Shown one piece after another: positions 45,466 to 52,736 of a stretch of 64,000 nucleotides of DNA. The notes under the pieces are model-generated. The model was given only the letters and a program-made list of their open reading frames with translations. It had not been told where the DNA came from and ran no database searches. Numbering within the stretch: position 1 is the stretch's first letter; each line of letters starts with the position of its first letter. The position numbers and the translations under genes are program-made. The stretch spans positions 62,001 through 126,000 of the forward strand of contig NZ_PPEK01000004.1 in NCBI RefSeq assembly GCF_002899715.1, given 5' to 3'. The stretch comes from Enteroscipio rubneri. GTDB taxonomy: Bacteria; Actinomycetota; Coriobacteriia; Coriobacteriales; Eggerthellaceae.

Positions 45466-46512
45466 ATGGAAGCAATCAGACTGGCCGTCCTGGGCCTGAA
45501 CCAGGGGGCGAAGGCCGCGCGCGATGCGGCAGCAAGCGAGCGGTTCGACCTTGCGGCGGTAGCGGGAATGGGGCCGCAGGCGCAGGCTGTCGCCGCCGAG
45601 CTGGGCGCTCCGCTCTACGAGGATTACCAGGAGCTGCTGGAATCAGTTGTGCTGGACGGCGTTGTAATCGCCCTTCCCAACGGCCTGCACTTGCCGGCCG
45701 TGAAGGCGGCTTTAGCGGTGGGCATCAAGCACCTGCTGGTCGAGAAGCCCATCGCCGACACCGAAGAGGATGCGCGCATGATCATCGATGCGTGCGATCA
45801 GGCGGGGGCGACGCTGCTCATCGGCCATCAAAGGCGGTCGTCGGCCACGATGCTCTTCCTCAAGCAGTTTATAGAAGCGGGCAATCTGGGCGATATCGTG
45901 GGCATTCAGTGTTCGGCAATCTACGCCAAGCCCGATTCCTACTTCGACATAGATTGGCACCGCACGACAGGCCCGCTGCTGATCAACGCGATCCATGACG
46001 TTGACGATCTGCACTACCTTACGGGCATGCGGGTAAAGCGTCTGTACGCGGCTGCGCGCAACAGCATTCGCGGCGGTGAGGTCGAAGACTCCGCCTCCAT
46101 CGTGTTCGAGTATGCCGAAGGACCCACGTGCACGTACTTCGTGTCGGACGGCGTGCCTGGTCCCTGGGGCTACGATCTGGCGGCCGAGGAGATGCATTTC
46201 ATCAACTGCCGGCCGGGCGAGAACAGCCTGCGCGTATTCGGGACCAAAGGGTCGTTCGGGCTTCCGAACATGGATTTCTACCGTTACGGCCCCGGTCAGT
46301 ACGGCTGGACCGAGCCGCTTTTGAAAACCCATTACGAGGTGGGCCGTCCCGATCCTGCCACGGCGACGCTCGAGCATTTCGGCGACCTGATCGACGGCGT
46401 GGAGCTGGTTCCGCGCTGCTCGGGCGAGGAGGGCCTGGCCACGCTCAAGGTCGTCCAGGCGATATTGAAGTCGGCCGAGAGTCGAAGCGTCGTCGAGCTG
46501 GATGCCGATTGA
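45466..46512 (+). CDS. Gfo/Idh/MocA-family oxidoreductase
   Basis: A 348-residue protein with a Rossmann N-terminal domain (IRLAVLGLNQGAKAARDA, a loose NAD motif), the conserved EKPIADT with catalytic lysine, and the second domain containing GPLLINAIHDVDDLHYL, the usual GG...HxxD element. The family oxidises or reduces hydroxyls of sugars, inositols and related compounds. The dinucleotide loop GLNQGA is atypical for GxGxxG, so cofactor affinity may differ. Start after GAGGAGG at 45466. Confidence 0.85.
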   Translation: MEAIRLAVLGLNQGAKAARDAAASERFDLAAVAGMGPQAQAVAAELGAPLYEDYQELLESVVLDGVVIALPNGLHLPAVKAALAVGIKHLLVEKPIADTEEDARMIIDACDQAGATLLIGHQRRSSATMLFLKQFIEAGNLGDIVGIQCSAIYAKPDSYFDIDWHRTTGPLLINAIHDVDDLHYLTGMRVKRLYAAARNSIRGGEVEDSASIVFEYAEGPTCTYFVSDGVPGPWGYDLAAEEMHFINCRPGENSLRVFGTKGSFGLPNMDFYRYGPGQYGWTEPLLKTHYEVGRPDPATATLEHFGDLIDGVELVPRCSGEEGLATLKVVQAILKSAESRSVVELDAD

Positions 46513-46617
46513 GCCAGGTAGGCTCGTGGAGAGCGCCGATGCGCCTGCCGGCGCTCTCATCGGTCGTTGGTCGCAGCAGGGGAAGGGCCGTTCTGACATT
46601 ACCGGAATCGAGGGATC

Positions 46618-47202
46618 ATGAGCAAGAAAAAGCAGAAACAGAAGCCGGGGCCTTGCCAGCGCGGGTTCGCGAGTCGGCCGCGCCAGGAGAAGCGTTTCGA
46701 TGCCCAAGGCCGTCGCATTGGCGACGACGGCTTGCCCATGACGAAGTACCGCACGCGCGCCCATCGCCTGTTGAACGGGTTCTTCGTCTGGGGTGCGTTC
46801 GCGGGTCTGCTGTGCGCAGGGTTCACCGTGCTCGCCACGTTCCAAGGGCAAGAACTTTCGAGCTGGGAGCTCGTCGCTGAAGGAGGGGCGTACCGCAACG
46901 GGCTCAGCATCGCCACGCTTCTACGGTTCGAGGCTCTGTTCTGCCTGGCTGTCGGCATTGCATCGGTGGCCGTCCATCTCTACGGGTTTTCCTGGCTCTA
47001 CGATGGATACGCGCTGAGGCCCGCCCGGCGCATCGCGCTGGGGCTCGGCCTTGCATGCGCGGCGTGGTGCGCGACGGCCGTGCTGCTGGCGGGGGCATTC
47101 GAGCCGGTGTCGGTTGCAACGCTGGTCCTGCTCGCGACATTCCGTTTGCTTGTGCCGAAGGTCCACGACGAGCATCAGCAGCTGCTCTCGATGCGGTCGT
47201 AG
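46618..47202 (+). CDS. Hypothetical membrane protein
   Basis: A 194-residue protein: a very basic first 50 residues (SKKKQKQKPGPCQRGFASR), then about four hydrophobic helices (FFVWGAFAGLLCAGFTVLA, SIATLLRFEALFCLAVGIA and two more), and a polar tail. No family is recognised. The basic start resembles proteins that touch nucleic acid or ribosomes, but this is only a possibility. GAGGG precedes ATG 46618. Confidence 0.65.
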   Translation: MSKKKQKQKPGPCQRGFASRPRQEKRFDAQGRRIGDDGLPMTKYRTRAHRLLNGFFVWGAFAGLLCAGFTVLATFQGQELSSWELVAEGGAYRNGLSIATLLRFEALFCLAVGIASVAVHLYGFSWLYDGYALRPARRIALGLGLACAAWCATAVLLAGAFEPVSVATLVLLATFRLLVPKVHDEHQQLLSMRS

Positions 47203-47292
47203 GCGTTCGGAAGGCTTTGCACGTTGGCGGGTTTGGTACCGTTGCCCGCGCGCTTGCACACGTTGCATGCGCGATCTGAAAGGGGGTTCTCC

Positions 47293-47330
47293 AGCCGCCG
47301 GGCTGCCTGTTGAGATGCGGCCCGGCGGCT
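47293..47330 (+). terminator. Terminator before rplM region
   Basis: AGCCGCCGGGC (47293-47303) pairs with GCCCGGCGGCT (47320-47330) with CATTTGT after it. Confidence 0.75.
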
Positions 47331-47618
47331 CATTTGTGCAGATCGGTCAGAACGTGGATGTTTCCCGTTGACTTCGTGGGCCCCCGCTGTTTACAATGCA
47401 AAGGTTCGCTTTCAAAAGCCCCGTGCATGCAGGATAAGGCGGAAACGCAGACAAGGGAGTCCAGGCCCGAAGTCGCGCGTCGGCGTAGGAACCCGGCATC
47501 CGATCGACCTGCACTTTTGAAAACAAACAGCCGTTGCAAGCCGTGGGGCGAAATGCCGCGACTCGCGACGGGGACCCGCCCCGCATGGCGGGGCAGGACA
47601 GATGTATGGAGGACAGCA
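47331..47618 (+). promoter_or_regulatory. Leader of rplM-rpsI
   Basis: 288 bases between a terminator and rplM. A hairpin GCCCCGC-ATG-GCGGGGC (47578-47594) lies 25 bases before the start codon. Words resembling CTTTCAAAAG/CTTTTGAAAA are present at 47408 and 47513 and can pair. Ribosomal operon self-control would be expected in such a leader but is not proven. Confidence 0.45.
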
Positions 47619-48053
47619 GTGAAGACGTATTACGCGAAGCCCAACGAAGTTGAGCGCGAATGGGTCTTGATCGATGCGACGGACCAAGTGCTCGGCCGCG
47701 TCGCCACCAAGGCCGCTCATATCCTCAAGGGCAAGCACAAGCCGCAGTACACGCCGCACGTGGACACGGGCGATTTCGTGATCATCATCAATGCGGACAA
47801 GATCCGCGTGACGGGCACGAAGGCCAGCTCGAAGGAATACTTCCGCCACAGCGGTTTTCCCGGCGGTCTCAAGTCTGAAACCTTCGAAGAGGCCATGGCC
47901 AAGCATCCTGAGCGCGTCATCGAGCATGCCGTGAAGGGCATGCTTCCGAAGAACACGCTCGGCCGCGCCATGGGCAAGAAGCTCAAGGTTTATACGGGCG
48001 CGGAGCATCCGCACATGGCTCAGAAGCCCCGCGAGATCAAGATGGAGGGTTAA
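47619..48053 (+). CDS. rplM: Ribosomal protein L13 (uL13)
   Basis: A 144-residue large-subunit protein. Family sequence is clear: [28 protein letters not shown] at the start, [15 protein letters not shown] and [23 protein letters not shown]. Start is GTG 47619 with GGAGG seven bases before; no Met precedes the conserved KTYYAKP. It is followed three bases later by rpsI, the universal pair. Confidence 0.97.
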   Translation: MKTYYAKPNEVEREWVLIDATDQVLGRVATKAAHILKGKHKPQYTPHVDTGDFVIIINADKIRVTGTKASSKEYFRHSGFPGGLKSETFEEAMAKHPERVIEHAVKGMLPKNTLGRAMGKKLKVYTGAEHPHMAQKPREIKMEG

Positions 48054-48056
48054 CCA

Positions 48057-48449
48057 ATGGCAGGTGAAGCTTTGTACTACGGCACCGGCCGCCGCAAGAA
48101 CGCCGTCGCTCGCGTGCGCCTTGTTCCCGGCACCGGTAAAATGACTATCAACGGTCGCGAGGCGCAGGACTACTTCGGTCGCGACGCGCTCGTGAACTAC
48201 GCGAAGACGCCGTTCAAAGTCACGGATACGATGGACCATTTCGACGTTATCGCCCGCATCAACGGCGGCGGCATTTCGGGCCAGGCCGGGGCACTGCGCC
48301 ACGGCATTTCCCGCGCCCTGCTCGATGCCGGCGACTACCGCGCCGAGCTCAAGAAGGCCGGCTACCTCACGCGCGACTCCCGTATGGTGGAGCGCAAGAA
48401 GTACGGCTTGAAGAAGGCTCGCAAGCGCCCGCAGTTCAGCAAGCGCTAG
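48057..48449 (+). CDS. rpsI: Ribosomal protein S9 (uS9)
   Basis: A 130-residue small-subunit protein with [38 protein letters not shown] and the C-terminal [18 protein letters not shown], whose last residues contact tRNA in the P site. It is co-transcribed with rplM. Confidence 0.97.
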   Translation: MAGEALYYGTGRRKNAVARVRLVPGTGKMTINGREAQDYFGRDALVNYAKTPFKVTDTMDHFDVIARINGGGISGQAGALRHGISRALLDAGDYRAELKKAGYLTRDSRMVERKKYGLKKARKRPQFSKR

Positions 48450-48501
48450 GATTCGCATTCGCGGTGCGTTTCGGCGTTCCGCATGCGCCTCTTGCATGAA
48501 T

Positions 48502-48535
48502 GTAAAGGCCCGTCTCTTCGGAGGTGGGCCTTTAC
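48502..48535 (+). terminator. Terminator after rpsI
   Basis: GTAAAGGCCC (48502-48511) pairs with GGGCCTTTAC (48526-48535), with CTTCGG in the loop. Confidence 0.85.
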
Positions 48536-48576
48536 ACGTTGGAACGACCGGCGACTTTACACGTTGAAACGTCCGG
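48530..48576 (+). repeat. Two 22-base direct repeats
   Basis: CTTTACACGTTGGAACGACC-GG (48530-48551) and CTTTACACGTTGAAACGTCC-GG (48555-48576), differing at two positions and starting 25 bases apart. The first overlaps the terminator arm. GTTGAAAC- and GTCCGG-type words make each unit partly palindromic. Confidence 0.8.
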
Positions 48577-48666
48577 TGGTCGGCAGTTCCTGCAATGGCC
48601 CAGGCTGAGCCGTTATTCACGAGTCGATTTTCGACGCTATAGCATGCTAAAGCGCACCGATGCGGA

Positions 48667-48820
48667 GCGCCAAAAAAAGCGTCGGTTTGGCACGCCAACT
48701 GCGGTTGAGATCAAGGTCGAGAAGTGATCACCTGGGGTTTTGCCCTCACTACCGAAGGCGCTGGGCTTGGAAGGCCTCGATTCTGCCAAAATCTGTGCCA
48801 AACCGGCACTTTTTTGGCAA
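48667..48820. repeat. 154-bp inverted-repeat element, copy 1
   Basis: The ends are 26-27-base inverted repeats: 48667-48693 starts GCGCCAAAAAAAGCGTCGG, 48795-48820 ends CACTTTTTTGGCAA. The inside shares words with the copy at 55331 (CCTGGGGTTTTGC, CTGGGCT-GGAAG). There is no gene inside. It resembles a miniature element or structured repeat and lies downstream of the flavoprotein 4 gene. Confidence 0.8.
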
Positions 48821-48921
48821 CACGAACGCAAGCTCGCAAGGCTGGGCTTGCAGAGGGAGCGCCTGATACGGGCATTCTGCGCACTGGTTTCTGCAGCGGG
48901 CAGGATCCTGAATGAAAGTGA

Positions 48922-48968
48922 AACGAGCCGGGGCCAGGGGAGGGAGGGAAATCGGCCCCGGTCTCGTT
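48922..48968. terminator. Terminator-like hairpin with G-rich loop
   Basis: AACGAGCCGGGGCC (48922-48935) pairs with GGCCCCGGTCTCGTT (48954-48968) with one bulge. With the stem's own G run, the loop reads GGGG-CCA-GGGG-A-GGG-A-GGG, a full quadruplex-type pattern. Confidence 0.65.
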
Positions 48969-49140
48969 CGGGGGAAATGCGGGCGCGCGGCCCGCGCTCG
49001 AGTGCACGATGCACGCAAGCCGGTATTGTTTTAGGAAAAGCGTCGGCTCGCCGCAGTTGGTTAGCCGGCTTCGACCCGGCCATCCCGCTCTCCGCTCTGA
49101 CGGACGAGTCGCAGCCGGATCCGGACTTGCCGAGGAGGCT

Positions 49141-49176
49141 CGACCCGAGCCTGCCGGAACAGCCAGGCTCGGGTCG
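49141..49176 (-). terminator. Terminator of flavoprotein 4
   Basis: CGACCCGAGCCT (49141-49152) pairs perfectly with AGGCTCGGGTCG (49165-49176), twelve bases downstream of the flavoprotein 4 stop. Apart from the repeats and hairpins listed, 48450-49188 holds no gene. Confidence 0.85.
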
Positions 49177-49188
49177 GCAGGCTCTCGC

Positions 49189-50958
49189 CTACGCTTCAGC
49201 CAAGTCCTTGCCCAGCAGATAAGCAAACGTGTTGCAGTTCATGCCCAGGTTGTGGCCGCAGATGGCGAAGTTGTAGCAGTTCGCGTAGCTGTCGCCCACC
49301 ATGATACCGAGGTTGTACAGGCCTTCGATGGGGTTGTCTTCGGCGTCGCACACCTGCATGTTCTCGTTGGTGCGCAATCCGCCTGTGACGCACAGGAAAT
49401 TCGCAGGACTCATTTCGAGCTTGCAACCGTAGAAGGGACCCTCCGTGATGGGGGCCATGAGCGAAGCATCCTTGTGGAAGTCCTCGTCCTTGCCGGCGGC
49501 GCACAGCTCGTTGTAGCGATCGACGGATGCCTTGGCCTGCTCGGCATCCAGGCCGTCCAGCTGGGCCAACACTTCTTCGATCGTGTCGCCCCTAACGAAC
49601 GTCCCTTTCTCCACGTTCTCGTCCCACAGGGCCCGGTACTGCTCGGGCGTGTAGGCGTCTTTACCCTCATGCTCAACGATAGTGGTGCCGAAGGTCTCCC
49701 AGGAGTCGAAGTGGTTTGCGTAGGCGGCATCCCATACGCCGTAGCGGGTCATATCGGGCTGCATCATCATGGCGTAGGTGCCATACGAGAAGATGACGTC
49801 TTCGTTTGAGTAGCGCTGTCCTTTTTTGTTGAGCAGCAAGCCCGAGAAGTCGGCGATGGACTGGCGGTAAGGCATGGGGCCCACGGCGTCGATCATAGGC
49901 GCGTTGGGAAGCGTCTGCTGCCAAGCAGCGCCTGCCCACAGACCCATCTTCTGGCCGTCTCCCGGTCCAAGGCCGCCGAACTGGAACATGGCGTCGTAGT
50001 CCACCTCGTTGTACTGCAGAAGCGGGGCTACCCATGAGCAGTACTTCGCCATCATGTCCTGGTTGGCGGAGAAGTCGCCGGTGGCCAGCACGATGCCCTT
50101 GCGGCCGACGTACTTCACGTAGTTGCCATCAGGGTCCTTTGCGACGATGGCCGACACACGGCCCTTTCCGTCGTCGTCGCGGACGAGGTACTGGCCGATG
50201 GTGTTGTAGTGAATCTCGCCGCCTTGCTCCTTGATCTTCTCCTCGTACATGGCGATGACCAGGTTCTCGCCAGTGGCCGCGCCGGATTCTTTGCCGTCGG
50301 CGGTTTCCACCCAGTTATGCGATCCGGGATGTGCGGAGAACACGCCTTCGGTGTCGGTGTAGCCGATCTCCATCGTGGTGGTATAGCCCTTCGCTTCCAT
50401 GAGATCGATGAGCCAGTTCATGGTTGAGGCGGAGTTGTTGATCCACTTGTACCACTTCTTCTGGTCGACGCGGTATCCATTGCGCGCCAGTTCCTGGCGG
50501 ATGAACCCGCCGATCGAGTCCTTCGTGTAGTCGGTGATGCCCAGGCGCTCGTGGAACTTCGTACCGATGCCGTGGTTCGACCCGCCGCGTGCAACGGGTT
50601 GGGAGCTGGCCGCGAAGAGTATTACCTCGGCGCCCTCTTCGGTCGCAGAGGCCGCGCACGCGAGGCCCGACACGCCTGCGCCCACAATGATGATGTCGGC
50701 TTCGTAGGTGTTCGCAATCTCGCTGTCGGCCACGGGTTCGGGTGCGACTTCGAACGCCCACGTGCCATTGTTGATGCTGTCCGCCGTCAGGTGCCCATCG
50801 GCAGAAGCAGAGGATGCGCCGCTCGAAGAACCATCAGACGACGAGCTTTCTCCGCTCGGCGCGCATCCGGCCAATCCGAATGCCGCAGTACCGGCTCCCG
50901 CGAGCACCGCTCCCTTGAGGAAGCTTCGACGATCGAACGCTTTGCTCTTGCTATCCAT
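49189..50958 (-). CDS. Tat-exported FAD-binding reductase (flavoprotein 4)
   Basis: A 589-residue fumarate/urocanate reductase-type flavoprotein. Twin arginines R10-R11 (FDRRSFLKG), lipobox LAGC (C32), then a serine-rich linker. The FAD motif is DIIIVGAGVSGLACA. The C-terminal motif ICGHNLGMNCNTFAYLLG differs from the SHGR form, suggesting another substrate or altered catalysis. GAGGAGGG sets the start. Divergent from regulator 4. Confidence 0.9.
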   Translation of the reverse strand: MDSKSKAFDRRSFLKGAVLAGAGTAAFGLAGCAPSGESSSSDGSSSGASSASADGHLTADSINNGTWAFEVAPEPVADSEIANTYEADIIIVGAGVSGLACAASATEEGAEVILFAASSQPVARGGSNHGIGTKFHERLGITDYTKDSIGGFIRQELARNGYRVDQKKWYKWINNSASTMNWLIDLMEAKGYTTTMEIGYTDTEGVFSAHPGSHNWVETADGKESGAATGENLVIAMYEEKIKEQGGEIHYNTIGQYLVRDDDGKGRVSAIVAKDPDGNYVKYVGRKGIVLATGDFSANQDMMAKYCSWVAPLLQYNEVDYDAMFQFGGLGPGDGQKMGLWAGAAWQQTLPNAPMIDAVGPMPYRQSIADFSGLLLNKKGQRYSNEDVIFSYGTYAMMMQPDMTRYGVWDAAYANHFDSWETFGTTIVEHEGKDAYTPEQYRALWDENVEKGTFVRGDTIEEVLAQLDGLDAEQAKASVDRYNELCAAGKDEDFHKDASLMAPITEGPFYGCKLEMSPANFLCVTGGLRTNENMQVCDAEDNPIEGLYNLGIMVGDSYANCYNFAICGHNLGMNCNTFAYLLGKDLAEA

Positions 50959-51161
50959 ATAACCCTCCTCGGTCTTTCGCATGCTCGAACGCATGCATTC
51001 CTACTGGTTCGCAGTGTAGAAAAAATCTGGGCGCGAACCTCACATGGCATAGGTGAATTTCTCCGTTTTCACCCGTTTGACAGGGTGCGAGACGTTATGG
51101 TGTATATGGGAAATCTGGGATCGCGCCGCCCGGCGGCGCGTTTCGCATCGGGGAGGACGCA
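50959..51161. promoter_or_regulatory. Divergent promoter region, flavoprotein 4 / regulator 4
   Basis: A dyad GGTGAA-(10)-TTCACC at 51052-51073 lies directly upstream of a TTGACA box (51077-51082) for the rightward regulator, with a GTATAT-like box about 17-19 bases later. A second word pair GCATGC...GCATGC is near 50981-50998. The first dyad is placed to act on both promoters. Confidence 0.5.
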
Positions 51162-52736
51162 ATGTCCGGTCAAAGCGCTCGCGTCTTCGATTCATACAGC
51201 GTCGGATTCGCGATATACCTTGTTTTGAGCTCGACCTCCGCATGGGGGCTGCTCTGGCTTGCTTCCATGTCGCCGTTTTCGTTCAGCGGCATGGGCGGTG
51301 CCGAGACTGCCCGTTCCATCGGCTACATAGGCGTTCTGGTCGTGTTCGGGCTGGGATGCCTGTATCTGCCTGCGCAATGCAAACGCGATACGACATACCA
51401 TTCCACGGTCTGCTTGATCGCGGGGTATGCGGGACTGTTTGCCGCGATGCACGTACCCAACGATGCGCTGATACTGGTTTCGGCGGTCCTCATCGGAGCG
51501 GGCTCATCGCTGTCGTTCATCGTGTGGCAGCGCCTGTTCGCCGAACAGGATGTCGATGCGGCTGCATCCAGGATCATCGTCGGTTCGGCACTTTCGGCTG
51601 TATTCTACCTTGCCGTGGCCTTCATTGCGTGGCTCTGGCTCTATATGGTCGTGCTGTTCTGCTTCGTGGTACTGAACGCGCTCTTTCTGCGACACTGTAG
51701 GGGGAACGTGTTCGATCGAGCTTCCGGCGGCATCATCGTCGGTCAAAGCGGTGCCGGAACGTTCGCGAATATCGTAAGCAGCACGTGGCGCTACATGCTG
51801 TGCACGGCCGCCATCGGCTACGCCGGCGGCGTGTCGCGCATGTTCGCCCAGCAGGCGGGCGGCTCGTCTACGGTACTGAACGCCACGCTGGCCTTGGGGA
51901 TGCTCGCGGCCGCAGCGAGTTTGGCGATCGCGTGGGACAAGGTGCGGGGGCGACTGTCGTTTTCGGCGGTGTATACGGCACTGTTTTTGGCCGTCATGAC
52001 GGGGTTCTTGTTCCTGCCCTTCTTCGATGCGGGGTATCGCGTGCTGTTCGCCGGCCTTGCGAACGCGGCCTTCTCAGTCGTGTCCATCTTCATGATGCTC
52101 ACGTGCATCAAGATAGCGAAGCTTCGGCAGGTTGATCCTATCGCCGCGTTCGGCGTGTTCTCCGCCATCGTGTACGGCGGGGTGCTGGTGGGCCGGGCAG
52201 TGGGCGACGCGCTCGGCCAGACCTTCGATGTGTCGCAGATACTCGTCATCGCGCTCTTGTCGACGTATGTGCTCTCGTTCGCCGGCGTGGTGGTCAACCT
52301 CCGGCGGGGAGGACGGGCCGATCATGAGTTCGACCCGATCGCGGGCGCGCCTTCAGATGAGGGTCCGAGATCGGATCGCACGGGAATGGATACGCCTGGA
52401 AAAACGCGTTCGGCCGGAGGCGCCGAGGCGGTTGAAGATCCCCAGGCGCCTATCCGACCGCTCGTGCGCAACGTCATCGTCGCGCAAGATATGGTCCCGG
52501 TGTGCAGCCGCATGATGAAGAAGACATACGGGTTGTCGAACCGCGAGACCGATGTGCTCGAGCTCATCATACGCGGGTGCGACGTCGCCCGCATGTCGGA
52601 AACCCTGTTCGTTTCGGAGAACACGGTGCGCTCGCATTGCAAGAACCTGTATCGCAAGCTGGGAGTGCACAATAGACAGCAGGTGTTCGACCTGGTGGAG
52701 GAATTTAGAGAGAGGGAGGAATGCCATGTCGATTGA
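51162..52736 (+). CDS. LuxR-type regulator with N-terminal membrane domain (copy 4)
   Basis: A 524-residue protein: ten or more hydrophobic segments, a long polar linker (about residues 395-445) and a LuxR helix-turn-helix (LSNRETDVLELIIRGCD, VSENTVRSHCKNLYRKLGV). Its last 11 bases overlap the start of the S-M fusion gene, so the two proteins are translationally coupled, unlike the other four copies. GGGGAGGA precedes the ATG. Confidence 0.9.
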   Translation: MSGQSARVFDSYSVGFAIYLVLSSTSAWGLLWLASMSPFSFSGMGGAETARSIGYIGVLVVFGLGCLYLPAQCKRDTTYHSTVCLIAGYAGLFAAMHVPNDALILVSAVLIGAGSSLSFIVWQRLFAEQDVDAAASRIIVGSALSAVFYLAVAFIAWLWLYMVVLFCFVVLNALFLRHCRGNVFDRASGGIIVGQSGAGTFANIVSSTWRYMLCTAAIGYAGGVSRMFAQQAGGSSTVLNATLALGMLAAAASLAIAWDKVRGRLSFSAVYTALFLAVMTGFLFLPFFDAGYRVLFAGLANAAFSVVSIFMMLTCIKIAKLRQVDPIAAFGVFSAIVYGGVLVGRAVGDALGQTFDVSQILVIALLSTYVLSFAGVVVNLRRGGRADHEFDPIAGAPSDEGPRSDRTGMDTPGKTRSAGGAEAVEDPQAPIRPLVRNVIVAQDMVPVCSRMMKKTYGLSNRETDVLELIIRGCDVARMSETLFVSENTVRSHCKNLYRKLGVHNRQQVFDLVEEFREREECHVD

